Of a DNA stretch of 64,000 nucleotides, positions 33,020 to 45,597 are shown one piece after another (the first letter of the stretch is position 1; every line of letters starts with the position of its first letter). The notes under the pieces are model-generated. The model had not been told where the DNA came from. It worked only from the letters and a program-made list of their open reading frames with translations, and did no database searches. This DNA is from Erodium maritimum (lineage: Eukaryota; Streptophyta; Magnoliopsida; Geraniales; Geraniaceae): contig OY997596.1 of NCBI GenBank assembly GCA_963921825.1, positions 57,672,754 through 57,736,753 of the forward strand, given 5' to 3'. The translations under genes and the position numbers were made by a program.

Positions 33020-34500
33020 TGCAAAATAGGTTATCTTCACTTCACCTCAGTTCAGTATTTCTCTGATTATGTGGATACGCCGTAGTACATGTTTGGATTT
33101 GTTATCCGATCTGGGCTTTTAGCTTGCGCAATGGCCCTTGTGTTGTCGCAAAATGGATTGACCGGGCTGGATGGGTTTTTTAATTACACCCAACCCTACC
33201 GTGAATTTCCAAATCCACATAGCCTCCTTAGCTGCCTCTGCAGCATCCATGTACTTGGCCTCTGTCGTAGATTCGGCAATGGTATCTTGCTTTACGCTCT
33301 CCCAGCTAAAGCTCTACCATTCAGCATAAACACATATCCTGACTGACTTCTAAACTATCTGGATTTGTCTTGGGAAACTAGCCTCTACTCATCCTTCGAC
33401 GACTAGTTCAACATCATATTTCCCCTGGGTTAGACTGATGTCTACTGGTACAACATAAGGATTACTTGACGTCCGGTCTCATACATGTCATGGCATATAT
33501 GATCGATCCTACCCCAGGCGCATATGATTCTCATCATCCTTTTCAGCTCATCAGGTGTCTTATGACACTGAGTCTTGCTGAGATGAATGCCATGACTAGT
33601 GGGTAAGAGTCCTTTCTTTGAATCGAGCATTAAGAACCTACTTAATGCCTTGTTCACATAGGTTCCTTGACTTAAATCCAAGACCCTCTTGGTGCGATCT
33701 CTACATATCTTAATCCTTAAGATATAAGAAGCATCGCCTAAGTTCTTTATTGAAAAACACTTCCTCAACCAAGCTTTAGTCTCGTGCAAGGTTGGGATGT
33801 CGTTTTCAATGAGAACCAGAAAGATAATCTTGCTCCCACTAGCCTTCTTATAAACGCAAGATTCATCCGCGTTCTTGATTAAGCCAAATCCAATTACAGC
33901 TTCATCAAAACGAAGGATCCAACTCCGAGAAGTTCGTTTCAATCCATAAATGGATTTCAACAACTTATAAATCTTTCCCTTATTCTTCGGATCGTCAAAA
34001 CCTTTGGGCCGAGACATACAAACGTACTCAGTCAAATTTCCATTTAGGAAAGCGGGTTTGACATCCACTTGCCATATCTCGTAATTATGATACGCAGTTA
34101 TGTCAAGAAGAATTTGGATCGATTTTGACCATAGTCACTATGGAGAAGGTTTCCTCATAGTCAATTCATTGGATCTGCCTATAAACTTTTGCCACCAGTT
34201 GAGCTTTGTAGGTCAGAGGGTTGTCGTCCATGTCCATCTTAACCTTGAAGATCCATTTGCATCCAATGCTCCTCACACCATTGATGGTATCAACCGGTTC
34301 CCAGACTCGGTTGTCCGACATGGATTGCATTTCCTCCCTCATGGCTCCCTGTCATAACTCGGAGTCGGGCCCATCCAAGACTTCTTGAAAGGTGGCTGGA
34401 TCATCGTGATCCACCATGACTTCATTGTCACCTCCGGATACCATATCTTGGAGGTGGAAGATTGATCCATTCAAATCGCCTTGGACCTTCCGGAATTGTA
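33020..34500 (-). pseudogene. Copia reverse transcriptase and RNase H, decayed
   Basis: On the minus strand: WIFKVKMDMD, YKAQLVAK and YEETFSTMVKID open the RT (34100-34300). Then come VKPAFLNGNL, MSRPKGFDD, LLKSIYGLKRTSRSW and the tail GTYVNKALSRFLM, SKKGLLPTSHGIHLSK (33442-34068). The catalytic pair site is disrupted: IFLVLIEND stands where a YVDD-like motif is expected. RNase H follows in broken frames, ending SKHVLRRIHIIREIL and NIANPLTKV (33020-33300). Confidence 0.85.
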
Positions 34501-34559
34501 ACAGGAATTGGTTCTTACTCTACGACAATCTCTGGCTCCTTTCTACTGGGTTGTCAATT

Positions 34560-35800
34560 GGTTTAGACAGATCTGTACCATCCTGAATTTCTTCGAGATG
34601 CACAGTCCTCCCAATGACGTCTTTGGAAACAAAACTCCTTTTCCATAAAGACCTCACCCCAAACGACGAACACCATGTTCTCACTGGGATTGTAGAAGTA
34701 GTATCCCCTTGTTGCTTTGGCATACCACACGAAGGTGCATATCTCAGATCTTGGTTCGAGCTTAGTCGAAACCAAATGTTTCACATAAGCCTCGCAACCA
34801 CAAATCTTTCGGAAGGACAAAGCGGGCATCATCCCGTACCATTTTTAAAATGGTGTCCCTTCCATACCGTTCGTCGAAGCCCGATTCACTATGAATGCGG
34901 TCGTCTCTAGAGCATAACCCCAGAAAGATATTGGGAGATCAGTCCAACTAATCATGGAACGGACCATTGTCTAACAATGTCCGATTTCTCCGTTTGGCTA
35001 CACCTTTCAACTACAGTGTCCCAGGAGGAGTCCATTCCAAAAGGATCCCATTCTCTTTTAGATGATCTAATAACTCTGTGGTCAAGTATTTTCCACCTCG
35101 ATCCAATCGAAGTGCCTTAATACCTTTGTCGAGCTGGTTTTATACTTTAGTCTTAAACTCTTTGAATTTATCAAAAGCTTCAGACTTATGTCTCACCGAA
35201 TAGACATAACCATATTTACTGTAATCATCAGTAAATGTGCTAAAGTAGCTAAAACCCCTCATGGCAAGTGAACTTATTGGTCTACACACATTCGAGTGTA
35301 TCAGCCCCAATAATTCACCCGCCCTTTCATCGCGATCGATAAAGGGCACTTTAGTCATTTTGCCAATCAAGCAAACCTTGCACCTATCGATCGAATGGAA
35401 TTCGAATGAACCTGAAAGCCCGCACTTCTGAAGTGCTGATAGGCGCTTCTTGTTTATGCGGCCCAAATTACAGTGCCATAACAGAGTTAGGTTTAAATCG
35501 TTGGATTTACACCTCTTGGTATTAACATAATATATACAACTTGAGGCATTGTTACCCATATCTAATATGTACAATCCTCCAACCAAGTCAGTACTTGTAT
35601 AAAACATATCATTGCATAGAACATTGAAAACTCCATTTCCAATATTAACATTATATCCTTCCTTGTCAAACACGGATACATATATAATATTCCTACTAAA
35701 AGTAGGTATGCAATATACGTTATACAATACTAAGACAAGGCCACTTGGCAAAGCAAGACTCATGGATCCTACAGCAGTTTCCACAACTCTGAGGTCCACT
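34560..35800 (-). pseudogene. Copia gag-pre-integrase and integrase, decayed
   Basis: The frame 35140-35799 reads LLWHCNLGRINKKRLSALQK (HHCC-type region, one His lost), CKVCLIGKMTKVPF, LIHSNVCRP and FSTFTDDYSKYGYVY, the start of the integrase core with its TFTDD motif. The C-terminal part (34563-34832) reads LSFRKICGCEAYVK and YYFYNPSENMVF. Frame breaks separate them, and the last catalytic Glu region was not found intact. Confidence 0.85.
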
Positions 35801-36427
35801 TCGTGCTTTCCAAACCTCTCCTACTTTCAGCCACCATATATTAGTGCATGTGTGAGATTCAGTCCTGGTATCTAATACCCATGAATCTTTGGAATTAGAG
35901 AGATGTAGCTCTATAGAGTTAATAACGGATGAAGGCACGGTCCCACCGCCCTTCCTTAGATCATCCAGGTTTCCTAATGAAGGCGCAATGCTACTGCCCT
36001 TCTTCAGATCATCCAGGCTATTTGATGAAGGCGCAGTCCCACTGCTCTTCTTCAGATCAGCCGTGAACTTCCTGTAATCCTGGTTCCAATGACCAGGCTG
36101 TTGGCAGTAGAAGCAGACATTCTCATGTGTCTTATCTTCTTGACAAGTGCGCATGGGCCCCGCCCTTGCCACTTCCAATTCCATTGTTGCCCATCAGAAT
36201 ATCCTTGGATCCCAGATCCCTGATATATTCTTCTCAGCAGTTAATGACACTTCATGTAACTCTGATATGGTCTTAGAGACAGCCTTGTCAAGGACATATT
36301 CTTTGCGTTCAGACTTGAGGACTATCCTCAAAATTCAGTACCAGTCCAAATAGTTTGTCCCATTTAGTTTGACCCTGTCAAGAACGGTTTTTAATGACAA
36401 ACTATTAATGTTCGCTGAATTTGCCAT
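35801..36427 (-). pseudogene. Copia gag and protease remains, decayed
   Basis: The gag start is likely ATG at 36427 (minus), reading MANSANINSLSLKTVLDRVK and LNGTNYLDWY followed by a stop where Arg is usual. The zinc knuckle at about 36080-36125 reads CFYCQQPGHWNQDY: the fourth ligand Cys is replaced by Tyr. Three near-identical DDLK-type repeats follow the knuckle. Gag is far shorter than usual, implying an internal deletion. Confidence 0.8.
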
Positions 36428-37972
36428 TTGATCTACAACAGATAAAATTCAATCAGTAAACTGAATAAATTTTATGAAGATCAAGCTTAAACACCAACAA
36501 TCATTCTATACCTTTAGAATCTAAAACCAAGATCCTTGATTCACTCGATCAAGCTGAACGAAGGCTCACCACTCAATCGAGCTATGTAGGTAGGACCCTG
36601 TCTAATCACATCCAATGTGACTCTTGCCTAGGGTATGTACTTAAGTACACGGCTTACCCTATCTGATACCCTAGCTCAACCCTAGCTGAGAATCGTAGTC
36701 GGGTCCACCAATTTTCAACTATGACCCGCCACTATGTAGGTGCTCCGCTAAGGCGCACGACACCAACATATGTCATCCAAACCTACTACCCCGCTTTCCC
36801 ATGGATGCTCCGCTAAGGCGCACGACACCCATAGGACGGGGAGGTAGTAAGCTGTTGAGAATTTGGGAGGTGTCGGACATGACCCGTTTTTACTTGTCCA
36901 GTTCTGTTTAAAACTTTTGGCACATCCTAGATGCGATGAGCACATCAACTACATTCCAAATGTAATGATGCCTCCAATTACATTCAATTTAATTCTTCCT
37001 TCGAACCCGTCAACTACATCTAATGTAATGACGGTTCTAAGGGCTCACAAACAAGGATTAAAATTCCAATTTTATCTTTGCATGTGAGGTGATATGCAAG
37101 GTAAATAAAGTTAAGCATGCAATTCTAAAACACATAAAATTAATCATGCATAAACTAAACCAAGCATAAAGCGATAAATGTGCACATAATATCCCCCTAA
37201 ACTAACTCCCACTAGCTTATTGAGCTCCACCGACTCCAAGCCGATGCCAACACCCGAAAAGCCACCAAATGACCTTTTCGCCCTTTCTTCGTCTTGAGCA
37301 AAAAATTACAATTTAATACACGACTCGCAGGTCGGGAATAAATAAATATTACAAATAAGTGATTCGACGACCACACCTTGAAAGAATAATTACACGCTAA
37401 CTCTAACGGCTCGCAGGCCGCGAAAAGCGATAAATAATTAAAACGAGCTCGGGGCTATAATGTGCACCATGCCAACATCACATAACACATCGTGTTATCA
37501 AACAAGCATGTTATCAAAAATCATGTGATTTTCCGGTTTTATTTAATAGCCAAGTTTCGAAATTTTTTGATGCTCGGTTTATCGAAATCGTTCAAAAATG
37601 AAACTTTTGATCATTTGATTTTCGAGTTCGTCATGACGGTTCCAAACTCGTCATAACTAACAAAAAGGTTTAGCCTTGGCATATCAACCATCCAATGGTC
37701 ATGCTTGGCCTAGCTCCGTCCAACGGAGCCCCGTTCGGTCCTGGTTTTGGCTCCCCGAGAGTCCCGCTCCCGAGACGAGAAGAATCAATTTTTTTTTTCA
37801 AAATTTCCAGACTTGTAATAATTTTAAAAAATTCATTTTACATGCATTAAATCCATAAACAAGAATTTAAAACATGTTTATCAAACAATTTAGAAAAACA
37901 ACATGCCAAAACGAAACTTTCAAGCAAAACCGAAACTTTGAACACCGTCTTGTGAATCCCGAAGGTAGCACG
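36428..37972 (-). other. Copia leader region
   Basis: Non-coding leader between primer site and gag. GCTCCGCTAAGGCGCACGAC occurs twice (about 36739 and 36808), a short direct repeat. No other gene is seen. Confidence 0.6.
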
Positions 37973-37984
37973 ACTCTGATACCA
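37973..37984 (-). other. Primer binding site of the Copia element
   Basis: The inverse strand reads TGGTATCAGAGT one base after the 5' LTR. Eleven of twelve bases match the usual initiator-Met tRNA site TGGTATCAGAGC. Confidence 0.85.
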
Positions 37985-37985
37985 C

Positions 37986-39657
37986 TGTTGGGTCTCGTGG
38001 TAGGGTTGGAGATGAACCAACTCGCAGCGGAAAATCAATGAAAACCAAGAGACGATTAAAACCATGAAACAACTAACAAAGAATGGATTCACAAGAGAAA
38101 CATTCAGCACTAGTTCTTACCAAAACAAGAACACCGGGTAACGAATGATTGACTTGAGTCTCCAAGACGCCTACGTATCCACATGGGAATCAAAGCCACG
38201 TAGTTCTTCTCTCTGAGGACTCAAGAACACAAATATGGAGGTGGAAACTAGCCAAACCCGAAATTTCCATGGAGAGGAGGGAAAAGTTGTGTTTCCTATT
38301 ATTGTCTTGTGTTTGTTATGTTGAAAAAATATGACTTAAACATAACAAAACCCATACTTTTCCAACTAAAGGCATGAGACAAGCATGGTGACAAGTAAGG
38401 TGTAAATAAGACAAAGTATGGCAAGACAAGATTGGGTTAGGTGGTGTATCACCAACACCTTAATCCTTGTCTTGCTTACTTAGTACTAATTAATCAAGAT
38501 TGATTAATTAGTTCCATGGGCCTTTCATGGGCCTCTTGGAACATGGCCCGTGGCCATTTCCAACGAGGTCCCGTGATTCGCTCATCGACTCCAAGCCTTC
38601 CATACCGGAAAAGTCCAATATTATCCTACGCGATCAATCCCAAGACTCCAAGCCTTGTCTCAATCCGTAAAGTCCTATTTTCTTACGGGCACATGACCCA
38701 AAACCTAGTTTTGGTCATGTCCCGAGACAACTCCCTTTTGGCCATTCTCCATAAATGTGTCAATGAGTTTCATCCTCCGGTGTGACCCTTAGGTTTATGC
38801 ATGTCAATAGATCCACGTAAAATCCCATTTTACTTGATCCTATTTAAGTGGAAACTAAAGAGACTTTAGTATTGCCTGACACTGCATAATGAATCGACCC
38901 TGTCGATTCTAACCTTTCCGTCGTCCCTGTCATTATCCTTTTATCTCCGATATCCTGATTGAGATAAGCCATAGAGCCGTCATCCTTATTATTCTCAATC
39001 ACTGTTCCTTGATATGTGAGATGACTGAATATATGATACCCAGTATCATGTGCATGGCCATGCTATTCTTTCAGTCACTCTCGATCATGCGGTTGAGAAC
39101 CGATATCTTTCTCATGCCTCAGTATGAGAGATAAATCCCTTAGCCGTCTTTCGTGTCACTTATGTAGCCCGTCCCCAAGCCAATCCTGGCCGTTATGGAA
39201 TCCCTGCTACGGACAACGTTAGGCTCAGGTGAAACTCAGTTGTTGACTACATAGCAATCACAAAGACTCCTTGGTCTAAGGATACATGACAAGCTACGAC
39301 ACTGAATATGTTCATGACTTAATCTATGGAACATATTCAGGGAGGGTCGTCCAATATCATGTCCCACATGATATCTATGATCAGACTCCGAAATCCCATT
39401 CCAATGACTAACAGAACGTAAGCCATAAAGAGCCATCTTTCATACTAGTCGCTTCTAGTGAAGCTTTGTTGACTAGGGACCCATCGAGTGTGATCTATCT
39501 CGAGCTATGGTTCTATTCGCATTGTGGGCATAGATCAGAGCACACATCGATATATTACTCCAACACATAAGTAATATAAAACCGCTTTAATTTTATTGCT
39601 AACGATGATATATACATTTGGACATTTAGGATTGAACTACGGGCACTAAGACTAACA
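37986..39657 (-). repeat. Copia 5' LTR
   Basis: Starts TGTTGGGTCTCGTGG and ends AGACTAACA in plus orientation. Relative to the other copies it lacks about 15 bp near 38520 and has scattered substitutions. Confidence 0.9.
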
Positions 39658-41227
39658 TTGGGTAGGAAGTCGACTCACAGCCTTGCTAGTATATCTTTCC
39701 GAGAGTGGGACATGATGGAGGAGTTGAGCACGTTCAGACTCGATCTCGATGAGATCACTGATGGCGTGGCCATGTGTTCGTTGGTGGCGCCGCCCACACT
39801 TGTTGCCCGTGTGCTGGAGGCACAGGCCGGGGATGCAGAGACAGCAGAGATCCGAGAGAAGATCATCGTTGTTGACGACACCGAGGGCTGGGAGCAGGGT
39901 ACTGATCTGGGTCTACGATACCGAGGAGGGCTGTTTGTGCCCACATGGTTGTAGAGATGATGTGTTTAGAGATTCTCATCACTCCCGTCTTGCTGTGCAC
40001 CCGGGTGGCACCAAGATGTATCAGGATATCAGACGGCAGCTCTGGTGGAGTGGGATGCGTAGAGCAGTGGCCGAGTTTGTTTCGAGGTGCCTCACTTGTC
40101 AGTAAGTGAAGAACGAGCATCAGTGTCCCGCTGGCTTGCTACAGCCGTTACCGATTGTAGAGTGGAAGTGGGAGCACGTCATGATGGACTTCGTGAGTGG
40201 CTTACCAAGGTCGCCGAGAGGGCATGACGCAGTTTGGGTGGTGGTCGATCGACTGACCAAGTCGGCACACTTCTTGGCCATGAGGATGACGGATACAGTT
40301 TATACTTTGAGCCGGTTGTATGTTCGGGAGATCATCTGTCTTCACGGAGTTCCGGTGTCAATTGTGTTCGACAGAGATCCGCGTTTCACCTCCAGATTAT
40401 GGGAGAGCTTGCAGAGAGAGTTGGGGACCGAGGTCTTTCTTAGTACAGTGTATCACCCACAGACCGACGGTTAGTCAGAGCGCACTATTCAGATACTGGA
40501 GGATATGCTGCGAGCATGTGTGTTGGACTTCCGAGGGTCATGGGAGGACCACCTACCCTTAGTAGAGTTTGCTTACAACAACAGCTTCCAGGCCAGTATT
40601 GGCATGGCATCGTTTGAGGTGTTGTATGGTAGGCCGTGCCGATCGCCCGTGTGTTAGGCAAAGGTGGGAGACCGGAGTCTACTTGGTCCGGAGATTGTCC
40701 AGGAGACAACCGAGAAGGTCGCACTGATTCGGGATCGGTTGAGGACCGCTCAGAGTCGCCAGAAGAGTTATGCAGATAGACGGCGCAAGCCTCTTGAGTT
40801 TTCGGTTGGTGATCATGTGTTTCTGAGGGTGAGCCCGAAGAAGGGCTTTTTGCGATTCAACCGTGGCGGAGGCAAGTTGGCCCCGCGGTTTATCGGGCCT
40901 TTCGAGATCTTGAGAAGAGTTGGAGCTGTTTCCAATTTCCTGGCATTGCCACTGCAGCTCGGGAACGTGCATAACGTCTTCCATGTATCCCAGTTGCGGA
41001 AGTACACTACGGACCCCTTCCACGTGATTGAGTGGACGGACATCGAGGTGGCTGAGGATGTTTCGTATGAGGAGAAGCCAGTCAGGATTTTGGATAGGCG
41101 AGAGAAGGCCCTATGTGGCAGGACTATCCCACTGGTACGTGTGCAGTGGAAGCATCACGGAGCAGAGTCGACCTGGGAGCGCGAAGATGAGGTTCGTGCA
41201 AAGTACCCCAGCCTGTTCGACCCTTGA
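39658..41227 (+). pseudogene. Gypsy integrase and C-terminal region, decayed
   Basis: Matches 55880-57444 of the full-length Gypsy codon for codon over long stretches. The HHCC zinc region ([16 protein letters not shown]), MDFVSGLP, FDRDPRF and the C-terminal STWEREDE are all recognisable. There is a frame break near 39950. In-frame stops stand where the young copy has Gln after CQ (about 40102), Gln in DGQSE (about 40471) and Trp in VCWAE (about 40655). Confidence 0.9.
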
Positions 41228-41594
41228 GGTACGTCTGTTTTAAATTTCGAGGATGAAATTCTTTTAAGGGGGGGTAGATTGTAAGAACCGCCCCCGGTCG
41301 ATCCCGTGCGAACCGGAAGTTTTCGGCGGAAGTTGACTTTCGGCCGGAAAAGTCAACCGGGGACTCCGGAAGTCATTCGGGACCCAAAAAGCTTATCCGT
41401 CGTTACAGTTGGCTTAGTTGAGCCGTTTCCTTTCCGTTGACTGTAATATTGGGAACAGTCAACCCGAAGTCTTTTCGGTCAAACCGCGGTCCGATTAAGA
41501 GCTAAAATCCGATAAATTATTTGTGATGGATTTAGTTGAACTAGGAGTGGTCCCCAACTTGGACATGTGTCCTTATTTACTTGAAGGGGAAGAA

Positions 41595-43282
41595 TGTTGG
41601 GTCTCGAGGTAGGGTTGGATATGAACCAACTCGCAGCGGAAAATCAATGAAAACCAAGAGACGATTAAAACCATGAAACAACTAACAAAGAATGGATTCA
41701 CAAGAGAAGAATTCAGCACTAGTTCTTACCAAAACAAGAACACCGGGTAACGAATGATTGGCTTGAGTCGCCAAGACGCCTACGTATCCACATGGGAATC
41801 AAAGCCACATAGTTCTTCTCTTTGAGGACTCAAGAACACAAAAATGGAGGTGGAAACTAGCCAAACCCGAAATTGCCATGGAGAGGAGGGAGAAGTTGTG
41901 TTTTCTGTTCTTGTCTTGTGTTTGTTATGTTTAAAAATATGACTTAAACATAACAAACCCCATACTTGTCCAACTAAAGGCATGGGACAAGCATGGTGAC
42001 AAGTAAGGTGTAAATATGACAAAGTATGGCAAGACAAGATTGGGTTAGGTGGTGAATCACAAACACCTTAATCCTTGTCTTGCTTACTTAGTACTAATTA
42101 ATAAAGACTTGATTAATTAGTTCCACGGGCCTTGGTTGCATGGGCCTTTCATGGGCCTCTTGAAACATGGCCCGTGGCCATTTCCAACGAGGTCCGGTGA
42201 TTCGCTCATTGCCTCCAAGCCTTCCATACCGGAAATGTCCAACATTATCCTACGCGATCAATCCCAAGACTCCAAGCCTTATCTCAATCCGTAAAGTCCT
42301 ATTCACTTACGGGTACATGACCCAAAACCCAGTTTTGGTTATGTCCCGAGACAACTCCCTTTTGGCCATTCTCCATAAATGTGTCAATGAGTTTCATCCT
42401 CCGGTGTGACCCTTAGGTTTATGCATGTCAATAGATCAACGTAAAATCCCATTTTACTTGATCCTATTTAAGTGTCAACTAACGAGACTTTAGTATTGCC
42501 TGTCACTGCATAACGAATCGACCCTTGTCGATTCTAACCTTTCCGCCGTCCCTGTCATTATCCTTTTATCTCCGATATCCGGATTGAGATAAGGCATAGA
42601 GCCGTCATCCTTATTATTCTCAATCACTGTTCCTTGATATGTGAGATGACTAAATATATGATACCCAGTATCATGTGCATGGTCATGCTATTCTTTCAGT
42701 CACTCTCGATCAAGCGGCCGAGAACCGATATCTTTCTCATACCTCAGTATGAGGGATAAATCCCTTAGCCATCTTTCGTGTCACTCATGTAGCCCGTCCC
42801 CAAGCAAATCCTGGCCATTGTGGAAGCCCTGTTACGGACAACATTAGGCTCAGGTCAAACTCAGTTGCTGACTACATAGCGATCACAAAGACTCTTTGGT
42901 CTAAGGATACATGACAAGCTACGACAATGAATATGTTCAAGACTTGATCTATGGCACATATTAATGTCGGGTCGTCCAATATCATGTCCCACATGATATC
43001 TATGATCAGACTCTGGAATCCCATTCCAATGACTAACAGAACGTAAGTCATAAAGAGCCATCTTTCATACTAGTCGCTTCTAGTGAAGTTTTGTTGACTA
43101 GGGACCCATCGAGTGTGATCTATCTCGATCTATGGTTCTATTCGCATTGTGGGTATAGATCAGAGCACACATCGATATATTACTCCAACACATAAGTAAT
43201 ATAAAGCCGCTTTAATTTTATTGTTAATGATGATATATACATTTAGACATTTAGGATTGAACTACGGGCATTAAGACTAACA
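41595..43282 (-). mobile_element. Solo Copia LTR nested in the Gypsy LTR
   Basis: A full 1688-bp LTR of the same Copia family, bounded by a perfect 5-bp duplication AAGAA (41590-41594, 43283-43287). No internal sequence is present. Confidence 0.95.
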
Positions 43283-43859
43283 AAGAAATGGGTATAAAAG
43301 ACCCATTTAACCCTCTTGGTATTCCTTGAAGGGATAAGAGTAAGGAGGGGCATATTGGGGATTTCAACCCTAGGTTAAAGGGACAAATATCAAGAGCAAT
43401 TCAGCTCATTTGTGCCTCTTGACAGAATGTGTAGAGAGAGAGGAGAAGAGAAGAGCTTAGAAACTTGAGGAGGAAGAAAGGAGAAAAATGGTGGATTTTT
43501 GGACTTAATCTCTACTCGAATCTCATCAAAAACATTGGATTCTTCTTCTACACTCTATTTCCAAGGTAACCATCTAGCTCTTTTTCGTTTTTGGTGATTT
43601 GTGGTTCATGGGTTTGAGGGGAAATGAAGAACCATGGTTGGATTTGAAGCTTCAATGGTAGATGATTTTTGACAAAGAAAATGAGTTAGATGATTGGTTT
43701 TAGTTGGAGTTTGAGTAGTTTTGATGGAACCCCCCTTGTGGGTAGTGTTTTGCTGAAGCTTTGGTTCTGTTTTGGAGTTTTGAGGATTCATCAATGGAGG
43801 TTTTGAGAATATTTTTGCAGAAAACGAACTTGGGGAAGAAGAAGGGGTCTGGTCTGGTC

Positions 43860-44150
43860 TGATACGGAACAGGGCACGAAGGGGGCCTGATTCCGGCACG
43901 GAACGCCGCACGGACAGCTCCAGGTTCCGGCACGGAGTGCCGCACAGACCAGGCCAAGATCCGGCACGGTGTGCAGCACGGACCGTGCCTGGTTTCGGGC
44001 CGGCGTGCCGCACGGACCGTGTCTGGTTCCAGGCCGGTCTGTGGCACGCGCCAGGTCTGGTTCTGGGCCGGTCTATGGCACGGGTCGGTTTGGGTATCGG
44101 GCCGGTACGCTGCACGGGCCGGGTCGGATTCCGGTCCAGTGGGCCATCTG
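43860..44150. repeat. GC-rich tandem array within the Gypsy LTR
   Basis: About six diverged units of 45-55 bp built on TCCGGCACGGAGTGCCGCAC and GGACCGTGCCTGGTT. It keeps several frames open on both strands, for example a 188-codon minus frame at 43606-44172, which I regard as chance. Confidence 0.7.
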
Positions 44151-45597
44151 AATTGGGCCTCGTTTCGGCCATTTCCCGTTTTAGCCTATGTTGGACTTTT
44201 AATTCAGTTATTTCTCGTTCTTATCGCAACTGAATTAGTTTTGACTCGAGTTTTTAATTGTGATCCAAGGCTTCGGATCCGAGATCGACAGAGGAGGAGA
44301 CCCGAGGACATCGTGAAGTGGAGGAGGAAGCGAGCCAGGACGTCAGCAGCTAGGAGTTGATCGTTGTTTATTTCTGAGGTAGGGAACGTGGCGAATACCG
44401 GTTTAATTACGGAAAGTTACTAGTATGTATGTATGATAATAATAATAACCGGAAAGGTCCTAGTTCGCATATGGGATGTGATTCACTAGAATAACCGCTT
44501 TCAATTACATTAATAATCGGACGAGTCTTAGTTCGCATATAGGATGTGATTCACTAGAATAATTGCTTTCAATTATTGGGAAATTGCCGTGCTGGTAGAA
44601 TGGCCATGTCGAGCCTTAGGTTGTGTGCTGATTGAAATGTCTGATCTTTCATTGAGATGCATGTTGTGTGACTAAGTGTCGATAAGATTAAGAATCATGT
44701 TATGTTATACTCGGTGTAGCTTGTCGTGGCTATGTGTGGACAAGTGTGCCGTGTTTGATGTGATGTGAACCTTTGGTTGTGATATGATCGGGTGAATGAT
44801 AGACCGATTTGCGTGTTATGGTGAGTTGGCTCGGTTGGTATACCGTGGTCGAACTATGGCATTGTGATGCGTGTTATTCTCTTGATGTGTGTTCCAAGAG
44901 GAGTTGTGCCCGGTAGAATACCTACACTGAGAGAGTATGCCAGTGTAGAGTATCGAGGACGAGGACGGTTTAACCATTACCCCGATGCTATGTGGTCCGG
45001 GTAGGCGTACGGCCGAGGTATGTGCCGGTCTGTTATGCATGAGGCCCCGAGTGTCCGTGACGGGAAGACATCCGACTGAATGTATTTCCAGTCAAGTATG
45101 TTACCCCGAGTCTCGGTGACGGGAAGATGTCGGGACCGATGCTCTGTGTTCCGATACGATATAAGCAAAACGGGTTGTGATAGCCGGTGGTGTTGAGGAC
45201 GGTTCCACTAAGTTATATATTGTTCTGTTGTGTGTACTATGCGTGCTGTTTGGCATTGTGCGTTGTATTATTTGTGATGTTGATCTTACGAGGGCGATTA
45301 GTGGTTGACACTTGTACCGTGGGCGTTGTTGATAGCTATGCCTTGCTAGTATGCCCTAATTGGACGGTTACTCGTGATATTGAACTGATGTTCATAACCT
45401 TAACCACTTTCCCTACTGAGCGAAAGCTCACCCCTTTACCTTGTTGTCTTGCAGGTCTTGAGCGGGATGTGTACTAGCTGGATGTTCGATGCTTGGGGGC
45501 TAGCGAGGGTCCTAGGCTAGATTGCTTAGTGACGTACTGTTTACCTCTTTCATACTCTTTTACTACGTACTTTCAAAACCAGATTTGGGGCGTGACA

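Larger units (their letters stand above)
31213..39657 (-). mobile_element. Full-length but decayed Ty1/Copia retrotransposon
   Basis: Two LTRs of 1688 and 1672 bp bound 5.1 kb of internal sequence. Order on the minus strand is LTR, primer binding site, leader, gag, protease and integrase remains, reverse transcriptase, RNase H, polypurine tract, LTR, which is Copia order (integrase before RT). Every domain is broken. Flanking bases differ (CCTCA left, TTGGG right), so there is no target duplication. The right flank is Gypsy pol, whereas the left flank is a LINE relic. The LTRs differ at many sites plus a 15-16 bp deletion, so it is far older than the Gypsy at 48481. Confidence 0.9.
39658..45597 (+). 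mobile_element. Truncated Gypsy element, 3' part
   Basis: Begins at the RNase H-integrase junction of pol directly after the Copia LTR, continues through integrase, and ends with its 3' LTR. Everything upstream (LTR, gag, protease, RT) is missing. Its right end cuts the second exon of the CYP79-like pseudogene at 45598. Confidence 0.85.
41280..45597 (+). repeat. Gypsy 3' LTR, split by a solo Copia LTR
   Basis: Starts TGTAAGAACCGCC after the purine tract AAGGGGGGGTAGAT and ends GATTTGGGGCGTGACA. Without the inserted Copia LTR and its duplicated bases it is about 2.6 kb. It shares short blocks with the other Gypsy LTRs but is a distinct subfamily. Confidence 0.85.

Noticed and set aside
31208-39662. 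Target duplication for the full-length Copia
   Set aside because: CCTCA and TTGGG do not match in any register.
43606-44172. 188-codon minus-strand frame rich in Pro and Arg
   Set aside because: Created by the GC-rich tandem array inside the Gypsy LTR. The peptide only mirrors the repeat.
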